Shown here: in pieces, positions 13,584-22,417 of the stretch | How the letters are laid out: the number at the start of each line of letters is the position of its first letter | How positions within the stretch are numbered: the first letter of the stretch is position 1 | The notes under the pieces: model-generated | Told to the model about the DNA's origin: nothing | Database searches by the model: none | Seen by the model: only the letters and a program-made list of their open reading frames with translations | Translations under genes and position numbers: made by a program | Source of the DNA: Burkholderiaceae bacterium | GTDB lineage: Bacteria; Pseudomonadota; Gammaproteobacteria; Burkholderiales; Burkholderiaceae | Direction of reading: 5' to 3' | Length of the DNA: 62,032 bases | NCBI GenBank assembly: GCA_947455485.1 | Contig: CANGNV010000012.1 | Coordinates: forward strand, 1-62,032

Positions 13584-13616
13584 AAAAAGCCCCTAAGTAA
13601 AACTAGGGGCTTTTTT
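13584..13616. terminator. Bidirectional terminator, ilvD / copper operon
   Basis: AAAAAGCCCCTA (13584-13595) pairs with TAGGGGCTTTTT (13604-13615) around an 8-nt loop. The T run serves ilvD and the A run gives a T run on the minus strand for the PCuAC gene, 32 bp away. Confidence 0.9.
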
Positions 13617-13647
13617 AATGCCAAAGCTGAATGTAAAAACTACATAC

Positions 13648-14121
13648 TTAGTGCTTCATAGCTCCAGGATTACCCATAGCATTCACAGGCATCTTCACTT
13701 CCACTTCACCCGCTTTAGCAAACTTCAACTTAACCGGAACAGTCTCGCCTGCCGTTAATGGCGCCTTGATGTTCATGAACATCAAATGCATACCGCCTGG
13801 CTTTAATTCAACTGCGCCACCGGCTGGCACGGGGATATCTTTCACTTGACGCATTTTCATGACATTGCCTTCCATCGCCATTTCATGCAACTGAACTTCA
13901 CCGGCAACTGGAGAACTTGCAGAAATAAGTTGATCGGCAGCACCCTTGTTTTCAATCTTCATAAAACCACCGGCTACCTGCTGCCCTGGGACGGTAGCGC
14001 GTGTATAAGCATTTTCAATTTGTACGCTACCAACTTTAGCGTTTTGAGCCTGAGCTATTCCAGTCAAACTAAAGCCCACTACAGCAACCAATAATGCATT
14101 TAATAATGTATTACTTTTCAT
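13648..14121 (-). CDS. Periplasmic copper chaperone PCu(A)C
   Basis: Periplasmic Cu(I) chaperone that helps deliver copper to cytochrome oxidase. The 157-residue protein has a signal peptide ending in IAQAQ and the exact family metal site H-x10-M-x21-H-x-M: His in QLHEMAMEGNVMKM and His/Met in PGGMHLMFM. The C-terminal tail MGNPGAMKH is also Met/His-rich. AGGAGGT lies 7 nt before ATG 14121. It is last in a minus-strand series with an OprC-like receptor, which supports a copper role. Confidence 0.93.
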   Translation of the reverse strand: MKSNTLLNALLVAVVGFSLTGIAQAQNAKVGSVQIENAYTRATVPGQQVAGGFMKIENKGAADQLISASSPVAGEVQLHEMAMEGNVMKMRQVKDIPVPAGGAVELKPGGMHLMFMNIKAPLTAGETVPVKLKFAKAGEVEVKMPVNAMGNPGAMKH

Positions 14122-14215
14122 ATTTACAACCTCCTAGTTAATCTTAAATCCTGAGATGCCTCTCAAGCCAATCCAGTGGATGAGCTGTTTTTCGGAATTT
14201 TATAATCGAATAATT

Positions 14216-14593
14216 TTATCGAGTATTTTGATGTTCTACTCCGAGCATCGCACCATGCACTAAATTATTTTGGGTAAAGCCATTATTCTCTAAGCAGTCC
14301 GGGCAAACAATGATGGTTGCGCCATTTGCAATCGCTTGCCTTATCGCTTCTTGTTCTTTAGAAGCGTTTCCTGATTTAACTTCTACACCAAGGATAACCG
14401 CCTTGTCATTGAGATAAATAACAATCGGATACCCCTTTTCTGAGTATTGCCGACCTGCATCTAATGCCATTGAAACCTTAGCTGGATCATTGGTTGCGAG
14501 ATTAATGTAGATAGGCTCTTTAGCTGCAAAAGCCGATAAAGGCAGAGAGATGACCGCTAACGTAGCCAACATTCTGAAAACTCTAGAGATCAT
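14216..14593 (-). CDS. Exported DsrE-family protein
   Basis: A 125-residue protein with a signal peptide ending in LSAFAA and a DsrE/DsrF-like alpha/beta core (AKVSMALDAGRQYSEKGYP, then IVIYLNDKAVILG). Two cysteines in IVCPDCLENNG form a C-x-x-C that could bind metal or sulphur. Function is unknown; its place between a copper receptor and a copper chaperone suggests periplasmic copper or redox handling. The start is ATG 14593, preceded by AAAGGCAGGAG. Confidence 0.78.
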   Translation of the reverse strand: MISRVFRMLATLAVISLPLSAFAAKEPIYINLATNDPAKVSMALDAGRQYSEKGYPIVIYLNDKAVILGVEVKSGNASKEQEAIRQAIANGATIIVCPDCLENNGFTQNNLVHGAMLGVEHQNTR

Positions 14594-14623
14594 CTCCTGC
14601 CTTTCTTTTCTCTTAATTACTAA

Positions 14624-16789
14624 TTAGAACTTCATATTGGCTGAAACATAGAATGTTCTACCCATGCCAGCAACAGCGTTACCCCATGGGACAGAATTCA
14701 TACCCATGGATGGACCTTGACCAAGGTATGCCCCGCCCTGCGGTAAGGCGTAGAGCTTATTAAATAAGTTCTCAATACCTAAGTTCACTCGGTATTTCTT
14801 ATCATCGTAAGATGAGCGGAGTGCAAATAATGAATATCCACCAGTTGGCACTTCATTTCTAACTGAGTTCACGTTAGTTTTTGATGTGACAAATTGACCT
14901 TGGATCGTATTTGTCCAGTTTGCACCGAGATACTGCACCAACCCGACTGTGCCGTTGAGCGGCATGATGTTATAAAGATTTGTACCGGCAGTTACGTTTT
15001 GACCGCGGGTATATGAAGCTAAGCCAGTCACTTGGAATTGACCCAATTGCGGCAATTTACCCAACATCACATTTCCAGATAAATCCAAACCATAGAGCTG
15101 CGCATCTTGATTAACGTATTTGAGTACGTTAAATTGACCAGAACGCCAAGCTGAGGAGTATGGGGAAGCGTCAATATAGTTGCTTACATATGTGTAGTAA
15201 GGATTTGCTTTAAATCCCCATACCTCTTTATTTGTATCGTGCCAGTCACTTGCAAAACTAAATGTATTGGCAACCTCAGGCGCAAGAGTGACTTGTCCAA
15301 CATAGCCGTTACCATCACCTACGAAGTTATTCATGATTGCGGCCATACTATTTGAAGACCAGGTGTAGCGCTCATACAGATTTGGTGATCTGGTTTTACG
15401 CGAATACCCCGCCTCATAGTTTTGATTCTGATCAGGTTTATATCTAGACAAGGCCGTTAAATCCCAGTTGTAGTCTGTTTGGTTGCGTTGTTGAGCGTTA
15501 AAACGGTTCGCATCGGCCTGATACATGGAGCTATATCCTTGTACAACCCCCGCATTGGCAGCCACCTGCTCAATTCTCATGCCAGCAAGCCCCATCCACT
15601 CTTTGGTCCACTGCTGCTCCATCTCGCCGAAAACACCAACACGATCTCTGGATCCATTATTAATATTTTGAAATGTGTTCGGAGCCATCATTGGGGCAGT
15701 TCCAGCAACCGCCGGCCACCAGTCATTTAATTTGTAACCCTGCCATTCAGCACCCAATCGGGCCAATTGTGTCTCAGAAATCGGGACAGTACCTTTAACA
15801 ATTGCGCCATTAGTAGAGCTTGCCGTCAACATTGGCATTGCTGTTTGGGGTTGGCCGTTAACTTTAGTTCTAGCCCCTACGTTGTCATCCATCTGGTGAT
15901 TCACCATCTGGTTGTAGGCTTGAGCCTCCAACTTACCCCAATCGTATTGGCCGGTGTACTTTAAGTTAAATTGCGTACCGATATTTTTAGTCATATCCAT
16001 GCGCTGGTTTGAGTAGCCCTCAAATGGAACGAATTGATAGCTGGTCTTGAATTCAACCAAGTGGTTATCTTTTTGCCAAGCTAGAGAGAGTTGTTGATTG
16101 GTTGCAATATATTTAGAGGCGCCGACTGTGCTCGGAGATATCCCATTTCCAGCAGGCTTGAAGTTGCCACCAGCGGTGTAATTTCCCGCCTTTGCAGAAT
16201 CTACCGTGTAGTTGGCGCTGAACTCATCACCAGCAGCGGTCACATTTAAGTTACCAGCAATTGCGCTGGCATTGCTGCTGTAAGAGGCGCCAACTTCACC
16301 TTGCGTCAAAGTCTCGCCTTTATTGGCAAATACTGGGGGCAGGGACTGAACTGAAACTACACCCCCCAAACTATCACCACCAGCGCTTACTGGAGACAAA
16401 CCGGTAATCACTTTGACGCTAGCTACATTAGATGGGCTGATATAAGACAGTGGTGAGTTCATGTGATTTGGGCAAGATGACAGAAGATCCATCCCATCAA
16501 CCTTGACTGCAACGCGATCATCCGCCAAGCCATGGATGGACGTCAATCCCGATATGCCGCCATTGGTGTACATGCTGACCCCAGGAATATTCAGCAGCAT
16601 AGCGGCAGTGTTGTTGGTATTTACTCGCGACTGATTAAGCTCTTTACCAGTCAGCGTTGTTTGAGTGAGTGGCGCCTCCTGAATACCCGTCACAGTCAGG
16701 GTATCTAGATTAGGGGCAGTTTGACCATATGCATTAGTAAGCATCAAAGATGCAACTAAGGCTATCGGCGTTATTTTTAATGCGTTCAT
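14624..16789 (-). CDS. TonB-dependent copper receptor, OprC-like
   Basis: Outer-membrane TonB-dependent porin of 721 residues: signal peptide (1-22), TonB box region LDTLTVTG, plug domain to about residue 155, then the barrel ending in the aromatic FYVSANMKF. Two copper motifs of OprC/NosA-type receptors are present: C-x-x-x-M as Cys106-Pro-Asn-His-Met110 (SSCPNHMNSPLSY) and H-x-M as His298-Gln-Met300 (VNHQMDD). That pair argues for copper rather than siderophore uptake. CGGAG lies 6 nt before ATG 16789. It is preceded by a DUF2946 gene and a small membrane protein gene and followed by the DsrE and PCuAC genes. Confidence 0.87.
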   Translation of the reverse strand: MNALKITPIALVASLMLTNAYGQTAPNLDTLTVTGIQEAPLTQTTLTGKELNQSRVNTNNTAAMLLNIPGVSMYTNGGISGLTSIHGLADDRVAVKVDGMDLLSSCPNHMNSPLSYISPSNVASVKVITGLSPVSAGGDSLGGVVSVQSLPPVFANKGETLTQGEVGASYSSNASAIAGNLNVTAAGDEFSANYTVDSAKAGNYTAGGNFKPAGNGISPSTVGASKYIATNQQLSLAWQKDNHLVEFKTSYQFVPFEGYSNQRMDMTKNIGTQFNLKYTGQYDWGKLEAQAYNQMVNHQMDDNVGARTKVNGQPQTAMPMLTASSTNGAIVKGTVPISETQLARLGAEWQGYKLNDWWPAVAGTAPMMAPNTFQNINNGSRDRVGVFGEMEQQWTKEWMGLAGMRIEQVAANAGVVQGYSSMYQADANRFNAQQRNQTDYNWDLTALSRYKPDQNQNYEAGYSRKTRSPNLYERYTWSSNSMAAIMNNFVGDGNGYVGQVTLAPEVANTFSFASDWHDTNKEVWGFKANPYYTYVSNYIDASPYSSAWRSGQFNVLKYVNQDAQLYGLDLSGNVMLGKLPQLGQFQVTGLASYTRGQNVTAGTNLYNIMPLNGTVGLVQYLGANWTNTIQGQFVTSKTNVNSVRNEVPTGGYSLFALRSSYDDKKYRVNLGIENLFNKLYALPQGGAYLGQGPSMGMNSVPWGNAVAGMGRTFYVSANMKF

Positions 16790-16835
16790 TTCTACTCCGA
16801 GATATTTAAAGTCTATGAATTAATGTGAATTGGAT

Positions 16836-17015
16836 TTATTTCTGAATGGATGTAATTGGCGTGAGCACAATCTCTGCGCTACCCAAGGGGGTATGGGTAT
16901 TGATTGCATTTGAAAGAATGAGATAGCTGGCATAGAGGAGCCAAATGGCCATACCCATAGCAATACCAACATAGACGCGCTTTAGGCGTAATGAAATTTT
17001 TTCAGATAAAAACAT
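16836..17015 (-). CDS. Small single-pass membrane protein in copper operon
   Basis: A 59-residue protein with a basic N-terminus and one membrane span (VYVGIAMGMAIWLLYASYLI). I chose ATG 17015 because GGAGA lies 6 nt upstream; an in-frame GTG four codons earlier overlaps that sequence. I do not recognise the family. It lies between the DUF2946 gene and the OprC-like receptor, all same strand with gaps under 70 bp, so it probably belongs to the copper unit. Confidence 0.7.
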   Translation of the reverse strand: MFLSEKISLRLKRVYVGIAMGMAIWLLYASYLILSNAINTHTPLGSAEIVLTPITSIQK

Positions 17016-17084
17016 GTAATTCTCCACACAACATCAAGGCAACTTAGTTGCCAACTACATAGCAAGGCTATGCCCTAAAAAGAT

Positions 17085-17459
17085 TTAGGCTTGTGTGGGA
17101 GGTGCTGCTGAAGGGGGTGTTACCCAAACAGCAAGGGGCTTGGGTGATTGATAGAAAAGCTGTGGCAGCAAAGACAATGTTTGCGGTGCCTGAAATGTGA
17201 GATTCGTATTGAACGTTGGAGTAATGCTTGTGTGAGCTACGCAATATGGACAAGGCTGCATGGATTCAGATTCATTTGCCTGATCATCGCCCTGCACCTG
17301 AATTTGCATCTTAGCGCCATCAGCAGAACAGATCTCCATCGCAAAACCTTGACCATGCTTCGCTAGCGATACCGCTTGAGAAACTGCTGGCGCAAGCGCA
17401 CTCATTGCGATTGCTAAAGCAGCAATCCAGTGAATGAGGCGGTTTTTGCGGAAATTCAT
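17085..17459 (-). CDS. DUF2946 family exported protein
   Basis: A 124-residue protein with an N-terminal signal or anchor (LIHWIAALAIAMSALAPAVSQA), a conserved MEICSADG segment, a C-x-x-C in MQPCPYCVAHT and a Pro/Ala-rich C-terminus. DUF2946 proteins often accompany outer-membrane metal receptors, and this one heads the copper operon. The biochemical role is unknown; the cysteine pair and His could bind copper. The signal and Cys pair are visible; metal binding is inferred. Confidence 0.78.
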   Translation of the reverse strand: MNFRKNRLIHWIAALAIAMSALAPAVSQAVSLAKHGQGFAMEICSADGAKMQIQVQGDDQANESESMQPCPYCVAHTSITPTFNTNLTFQAPQTLSLLPQLFYQSPKPLAVWVTPPSAAPPTQA

Positions 17460-17504
17460 GATGAAAGCTATTTTATCTTAATAATATTGGGCACTTAAAT
17501 ATGC

Positions 17505-17530
17505 AAAAGGGGTCCCGAAGGACCCCTTTT
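17505..17530. terminator. UUCG-loop terminator of the OFA transporter gene
   Basis: An 11-bp perfect stem (AAAAGGGGTCC) whose minus-strand loop is TTCG closed by C-G, a very stable tetraloop, followed by TTTT. It lies 18 bp after the transporter stop. It also isolates the transporter from the copper operon downstream. Confidence 0.9.
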
Positions 17531-17548
17531 ATGACACATAAAACTGAA

Positions 17549-18811
17549 TTACATAGAAGCTGAGCGCTCGATAAGTTTGCGACGCATTGGACGCAATACA
17601 AACCAGGCCAAGATTGCAGCAGTTCCGTTCAAGAAACTGGCAACCCAGAAAACTACCTCCCAACCACCAGTAGTAGCAACCAAAACGCTAGACAAAGGAA
17701 CTAACAATGAAGCCGTACCTTTTGCTGTGTAGAGGAGGCCTGCGTTACCAGCAGCGTAGGTTGAACCAAATGTGTCAGCATTGGTTGATGGGAACAAGCT
17801 GTAGATCTCACCCCATGCAAAGAACACTAGACCAGTCAAGAGAACAAACATCACTGGATCGCGACCAAGGTAGTACAAACCAAGAATACCTAAGCACTCA
17901 AATGAGAAACAGAGTGTCATCGTCTGTTCGCGACCAATCTTGTCAGATACCCAACCAAAGAATGGACGGGTTAAACCGTTTAATACGCGGTCAACTGTCA
18001 GCGCGAATGTCAAAGCAGGCAAAGCCAATCCCATCAAGCTCACTGTTACGCCAGCAATTTGGAAGTCTTTAGCAATCGGGCCCAACTGAGCAGTAGCCAT
18101 CAAGCCACCAGCAGCAACCATCACAAACATGAGGTACATGATCCAGAATACAGGCTGCTTGACCATTTCCATTGGACGGAAGTCTTTACGAGTTTGCGCA
18201 ACCGATGCTTTCACACTGGTGATAGCGCTCTTAATCGGCTTGGAGAGCAACAAGCTCAAGACCACTACGATTGAACCCTGCCAAATACCAAAGTACCAAA
18301 AGGCATCTTGGTAGCCTTGATTAGCAATCATGTTTGCAATTGGAATCACAGTCAATGCAGAGCCGGCACCAAAGCCCGCTGCAGTCATACCAGCGGCTAA
18401 GCCACGGCGATCTGGGAACCATTTGAGCGCGTTACCAACACAAGTACCGTAAACAGCGCCTGCACCAACACCGCTTACTGCAGCTGCCGTGTAGAGCATA
18501 GTTAATGTATCAGCATGGGCATTCATCATCCAACCGAGTCCGCACAATATGCCGCCAAAAAACACTACTGGACGTGGACCGAATTTATCAACAAGGTAGC
18601 CCTCAATCGGCACCAACCAAGTTTCGGTCAATACAAAAATTGTGAAGGCAACTTGAATGGCTGCTCTACCCCATCCAAACTTAGCATCAATTGGGTTTAC
18701 AAATAGTGTCCAACCATATTGCAAGTTTGCAATCATCGACATACATACAATGCCGATTAGTAGCTGAAACCAACGACCTCCTAAAGGCCCTGTAGTTTTC
18801 TCGCCGCTCAT
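17549..18811 (-). CDS. OFA-family MFS transporter, probable oxalate/formate antiporter
   Basis: Twelve-span major facilitator of 420 residues in the inner membrane. The N-terminal PLGGRWFQLLIGIVCMSMI, the early QYGWTLFVNPI and the motif DKFGPRPVVFFGG match the OFA (oxalate:formate antiporter) family. Function as oxalate/formate exchange is supported by oxc and two frc genes about 40 kb away and by a shared putative operator. Other OFA members carry other monocarboxylates, so substrate remains inferred. AGGAGATTACAG gives a good Shine-Dalgarno for ATG 18811. It is a single-gene unit. Confidence 0.85.
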   Translation of the reverse strand: MSGEKTTGPLGGRWFQLLIGIVCMSMIANLQYGWTLFVNPIDAKFGWGRAAIQVAFTIFVLTETWLVPIEGYLVDKFGPRPVVFFGGILCGLGWMMNAHADTLTMLYTAAAVSGVGAGAVYGTCVGNALKWFPDRRGLAAGMTAAGFGAGSALTVIPIANMIANQGYQDAFWYFGIWQGSIVVVLSLLLSKPIKSAITSVKASVAQTRKDFRPMEMVKQPVFWIMYLMFVMVAAGGLMATAQLGPIAKDFQIAGVTVSLMGLALPALTFALTVDRVLNGLTRPFFGWVSDKIGREQTMTLCFSFECLGILGLYYLGRDPVMFVLLTGLVFFAWGEIYSLFPSTNADTFGSTYAAGNAGLLYTAKGTASLLVPLSSVLVATTGGWEVVFWVASFLNGTAAILAWFVLRPMRRKLIERSASM

Positions 18812-18911
18812 CTGTAATCTCCTGTTTATCTTTTATTAAATCTACTTACTACATTACGAATTCCGCCATAAATGCGGTAATTGATTTTTCAGCAAATAAG
18901 CTATCGGCCTC

Positions 18912-18925
18912 TTGACATTAATCAA
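18912..18925. promoter_or_regulatory. FNR-type box upstream of the OFA transporter
   Basis: TTGACATTAATCAA matches TTGA(T/C)-N4-(A/G)TCAA, the Crp/Fnr-family operator with FNR-type recognition. It lies about 100 bp before the transporter start. A weak -10-like AAAAAT (minus strand, 18884-18889) is 32 bp away centre to centre, the spacing expected for class II activation. A matching box lies upstream of oxc. Confidence 0.55.
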
Positions 18926-19100
18926 GATTCACTCTTTTCCAGCCTAGTGATTACCCTTGCTAAGCCCCTGAATTCATAAGGGGCTCCTGAACTTTTTTAT
19001 CTTACTGGAGCACCGCGGAATTAGAGCGAGCGCTCAGTGAGTAATAACCCTCATCTTTTTCCTTGATCTTTTTTCCAGTAGAAAACATCAGCTCCAGAAA
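18926..19100. other. Non-coding interval with a hairpin
   Basis: No gene is seen between the FNR-type box and the terminator of the small-protein gene. AGCCCCT (18963-18969) pairs with AGGGGCT (18979-18985) around a 9-nt loop, followed on the plus strand by a T run 8 nt later. A second short inverted repeat GAGCG-AG-CGCTC lies near 19023-19034. Neither is strong enough to call a terminator or small RNA. Confidence 0.3.
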
Positions 19101-19126
19101 ATAAAAAAGCCACCCTAAGGTGGCTT
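19101..19126 (-). terminator. Terminator of the 35-residue protein gene
   Basis: On the minus strand AAGCCACC-TTAG-GGTGGCTT is followed by a T run (19101-19108 region). It begins 20 bp after the stop codon of the small gene. Confidence 0.88.
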
Positions 19127-19146
19127 CTCTTCAAACTAATTTTTAA

Positions 19147-19254
19147 TTACATGCCGCGGTATGCGCCATCAAAATCATAGTGACGGGTTTTTTGGGTTGC
19201 AACTGGTTTGCTTTCAGAAAAAAGCTGGTTAAACATATTCAATAATTGAGTCAT
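19147..19254 (-). CDS. Small 35-residue protein of unknown function
   Basis: A short reading frame supported by complete expression signals: AAGGAG six nt before ATG 19254, a promoter (-35 TTGCGG, 17 bp, -10 TATACT) giving a leader of roughly 20 nt, and an intrinsic terminator 20 bp after the stop. The peptide opens MTQLLNMFNQLFSES (amphipathic) and ends TRHYDFDGAYRGM (aromatic and polar). No signal peptide, membrane span or cysteine is visible. I do not recognise it. Its neighbours are an OFA transporter and the DUF1854 gene, but its own promoter and terminator make it an independent unit. Confidence 0.75.
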   Translation of the reverse strand: MTQLLNMFNQLFSESKPVATQKTRHYDFDGAYRGM

Positions 19255-19282
19255 TTGAATCTCCTTAAGGGTTAATACCTAG

Positions 19283-19311
19283 AGTATAACCCTAATACTA
19301 TTGCACCGCAA
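19283..19311 (-). promoter_or_regulatory. Promoter of the 35-residue protein gene
   Basis: Minus-strand TTGCGG (19306-19311) and TATACT (19283-19288) are separated by exactly 17 bp. The predicted start of transcription is near 19276, ahead of the Shine-Dalgarno sequence. Confidence 0.65.
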
Positions 19312-19387
19312 TAGCGCTAAACGGAGCCCAAGCACGCTGCATGTTAGCCAAAATTAACGTTTATCTTATTGATTTAAATAGATTTTA

Positions 19388-19864
19388 TTATCGAAATCGG
19401 TCTAAAAGCTTCTTACTTAGCTTATCAAGCTGAGTGGAATCTTTGATCAAAAATTGGAGCCCGTTGGAGTCGGCAATTAGAAGCGTATTGCCAGCAATTC
19501 GGCGAATATCTTCCTCGCCTTTAAGGCGAATTCTGGTGGGGCCACGGTCAGTTTCGAGATCCCAAATACTTGGGGTGGCAAAAGTCGATACCTTGGTGAT
19601 TTTTTCGATCACAGGCATGAACTCACGGGCAGCCAACTCCTCTTCAATCAGAGCTAACTCAAGCTCCGGAATGGTGGTGATGCCATCAAACCAACATAAC
19701 TCTTTGCCAGACTGATCCATGATGGAGATTCCAGCGCCTGGAGCGGTAATCGGGAAGGCTCTGACTGGATAGACACCTGTATGGCGAGTGCCAGCAGCAT
19801 CAATAAATACTAAGCGGCCAAGGGCATCACGTTCTAGCGTGTGCGACTGTTGATGATGACTCAT
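19388..19864 (-). CDS. DUF1854 protein of the cyanophycin locus
   Basis: A 158-residue soluble protein of the DUF1854 family (LERDALGRLVFIDAAGTRHT, ISIMDQSGKELCWFDGI). It has no signal peptide or membrane span. Its ATG overlaps the stop of the upstream ABC transporter gene by 4 bp (ATGA), so the two are translationally coupled. Database annotation of this pair is tied to cyanophycin metabolism by context only; the function is unknown. I infer an accessory or regulatory subunit of the transporter. Confidence 0.8.
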   Translation of the reverse strand: MSHHQQSHTLERDALGRLVFIDAAGTRHTGVYPVRAFPITAPGAGISIMDQSGKELCWFDGITTIPELELALIEEELAAREFMPVIEKITKVSTFATPSIWDLETDRGPTRIRLKGEEDIRRIAGNTLLIADSNGLQFLIKDSTQLDKLSKKLLDRFR

Positions 19865-22209
19865 ACCCCGTCCCCAGTTTCTTTGGCAATTACTTGCAGG
19901 CGCTCTTCTTCGCGCTCATTTTTGCCTTCGTCAATGCTTTCACCAATAGCGCCGCCCTCAACCAACTCGGCAGCATGGCGTAGTTGGGCTTGATACAGGG
20001 CGTAGTACGCACCCTGTGCATCCATGAGCTCATCATGCGAGCCAATCTCCACAATCTCCCCTTTATCGAGCACAACCAAGCGGTCTGCTTTTCTTAGGGT
20101 GGAGAGTCGATGCGCAATCGCGATCGTAGTGCGGCCCTTAACCAGATTATCTAAAGCGCGTTGAATTTCTTTTTCAGTGGTGGTGTCTACCGATGAGGTG
20201 GCCTCATCCAAAATCAGAATGCTTGGATTAATTAACAACGCACGCGCAATTGAAATCCGTTGACGCTCACCACCCGAAAGGGATTGGCCACGCTCACCCA
20301 CTAATGAGTCGTAACCAAGCGGTAAGCGAAGAATAAATTCATGGGCATGTGCAGCGCGCGCTGCTTCAATAATTTCTTCACGAGTAGCGTCTGGTTTTCC
20401 GTAAGCAATATTTTCTGCAATCGTGCCAAAGAATAAAAATGGCTCTTGTAAAACCAAACCAATGCGCTTGCGATAGTCAGCAATTCCGATGCTACGAATA
20501 TCGCGCCCATCCAATGCAATGGAGCCTGCACTCACATCGTAGAAGCGGCAAATCAAGTTCACGAGAGTGCTCTTACCAGAGCCGCTATGACCAACTAAAC
20601 CAATCATTTCTCCAGGGGCAATATCCAGATCAATGCCTTTAGAAACCGCACGATTACCGTACCGGAAACCCACGCCCCGCAAGGAGATTCGGCCTTTAAC
20701 TTCACCCAAGGGTGCTGGATTAACTGGCTCAGGAACGCTCGAGACATGATCCAAAATATCAAAAATACGTTTAGCGCCAGCAGCAGCTTTTTGCGTGTGG
20801 GAAACGATGCGACTCATTGAATCTAGGCGAATGTAAAAACGCCCAATGTAGGCCAAGAAAGCAATTAATACACCAACGGTGACCTTTTGATGTGCCACCT
20901 GCCAAATACCAAAACCCCACACTACTAAGAGGCCAGTTTCAGTTAGGAGTGTGACTGTTGGGGAAAATAATCCCCATACGCGATTAACGCGATCATTGAT
21001 TTGTAAATTGTGTTTATTGGAATCGACAAAACGTTTGAGCTCGCGGTCTTCTTGAGCAAAGGCTTTCACAACTCGAATACCCGGAATCGTATCAGCCAAG
21101 ATATTGGTTACTTCAGACCATACGCGATCAATCTTTTCAAACCCAAAACGGAGTTTGTCTCGCACCACATGAATCATCCACACGATAAACGGCAGTGGCG
21201 CCAAAGTTACCAATGCGAGCAAAGGATCAATCGATACCAAAATTGCTGCTGTCATCGTAATCATGATGACGTCGGTCGCAAAGTCTAAGGCGTAAAGCGA
21301 TAAAAACACACAAATGCGGTCAGTCTCAGCGCCAATACGCGCAATTAAGTCACCTGTTCTTTTGCCGCCGAAATACTCTAAAGACAATTTGAGTAAATGT
21401 TCAAAAGTTGTATTGCGTAGATCTGCGCCGATACGCTCACTCACCAATGCAAGCAGATAAGTCTTCCACCAACCCAAACCCCAGGCTACGATTGCCGCAG
21501 CAAATAAAGCTAAAAGGTATTTGGTGGCTAAAGCAAAATCAATCGGATTACCTTTTTCGTAGGGAATCAACACGTGATCCATCAAGGGCATCGTCAGATA
21601 CGGCGGTATGAGCGTAGCGCCAGTAGAGAGCAAGGTCAGCACGAAACCCAGTAAAAGCTGTTTTTTGTAGGGGCGCGCAAAACGCCACAGCTTAAATAAA
21701 GTCCAAGTTGATGGAGGGGCATCCTCTTCCGGGTCGCAAGTTGGGCAAGCATCTGAATTAACGGGCTTAGGACTCAAACACACCGGACAAACCTGCTTGT
21801 CGTACTCAGAAGCCTCAGGCTCTTTAGCGGCCTTGTCACCTCGGATTAACCGCTTAAAACCACTTTGCAGGCGCAACACCTGAGGATTTACAGCTAAGGT
21901 GAAGTACCAAAGTCGCAGCAGACTGGTCTCGGACTCCAGTTTGAGGTGCCCTACTCCAGCATGATCCCCATGCGAAAGATGAGCTCCAGAGCTAATAGGC
22001 CAGAATTCTGAGCGAGTTCCATCGGTCCAAAATAAGCCCGTTGGGATCAAACAAAGCAGGCTTTTTTCAAAGCGCATTTCACCATCGAGATCTAACTCAA
22101 CCCACGCCAGTATTGAGTTGGCGTCTTTTACTGGAGATTGAGGTGCTTCTATGGCACCAGCCCAATGCGTTGGCAGAGGGGGGGCGGCTAGGGAAATTTC
22201 TGGCTTCAT
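19861..22209 (-). CDS. ABC transporter (fused permease/ATPase) of the cyanophycin locus
   Basis: A 782-residue half-transporter of exporter type. Residues 1-135 form an extra soluble domain, then a zinc-ribbon-like C-x2-C-x10-C-x2-C (Cys141, 144, 155, 158). A six-span permease domain follows (from about TLFKLWRFARPYKKQLLLGF), then the ATPase with Walker A GLVGHSGSGKST, signature LSGGERQRISIARAL and Walker B LILDEATSS. The C-terminus is acidic. It is divergent from cphA', with a shared 208-bp intergenic region, and coupled to the DUF1854 gene. The substrate is unknown; cyanophycin itself is a cytoplasmic granule, which makes an exporter-type partner puzzling. Confidence 0.87.
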   Translation of the reverse strand: MKPEISLAAPPLPTHWAGAIEAPQSPVKDANSILAWVELDLDGEMRFEKSLLCLIPTGLFWTDGTRSEFWPISSGAHLSHGDHAGVGHLKLESETSLLRLWYFTLAVNPQVLRLQSGFKRLIRGDKAAKEPEASEYDKQVCPVCLSPKPVNSDACPTCDPEEDAPPSTWTLFKLWRFARPYKKQLLLGFVLTLLSTGATLIPPYLTMPLMDHVLIPYEKGNPIDFALATKYLLALFAAAIVAWGLGWWKTYLLALVSERIGADLRNTTFEHLLKLSLEYFGGKRTGDLIARIGAETDRICVFLSLYALDFATDVIMITMTAAILVSIDPLLALVTLAPLPFIVWMIHVVRDKLRFGFEKIDRVWSEVTNILADTIPGIRVVKAFAQEDRELKRFVDSNKHNLQINDRVNRVWGLFSPTVTLLTETGLLVVWGFGIWQVAHQKVTVGVLIAFLAYIGRFYIRLDSMSRIVSHTQKAAAGAKRIFDILDHVSSVPEPVNPAPLGEVKGRISLRGVGFRYGNRAVSKGIDLDIAPGEMIGLVGHSGSGKSTLVNLICRFYDVSAGSIALDGRDIRSIGIADYRKRIGLVLQEPFLFFGTIAENIAYGKPDATREEIIEAARAAHAHEFILRLPLGYDSLVGERGQSLSGGERQRISIARALLINPSILILDEATSSVDTTTEKEIQRALDNLVKGRTTIAIAHRLSTLRKADRLVVLDKGEIVEIGSHDELMDAQGAYYALYQAQLRHAAELVEGGAIGESIDEGKNEREEERLQVIAKETGDGV

Positions 22210-22417
22210 TAGTCCTAAAAGTATAGTGGAGCTAGATTTTTTAGATTTAGTAAGTCTGTCAACTTTACAGGGCAGAAAGCCGTTAAATTAACGAAGTAGG
22301 CTTTTTTATGTATTTTTGCTAATTTTGTGGATTTTGAATAATTACTAGAACCAGAGAGACAGTCTGAGATATCCCGCCCTCACCTTCTGAAGTGGCGTTG
22401 AGACCCCCATTCCACAT
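22210..22417. other. Divergent control region, ABC transporter / cphA'
   Basis: A 208-bp interval with no gene. On the minus side TATACT lies 10 nt before the ABC start, with AGGA close to the ATG. On the plus side no strong Shine-Dalgarno or hairpin is seen ahead of cphA'. Shared control of the two units is plausible but no operator stands out. Confidence 0.4.

Noticed and set aside
18963..18985. AGCCCCT/AGGGGCT hairpin as a small RNA terminator
   Set aside because: The T run is 8 nt away from the stem and no promoter for a plus-strand RNA is visible.
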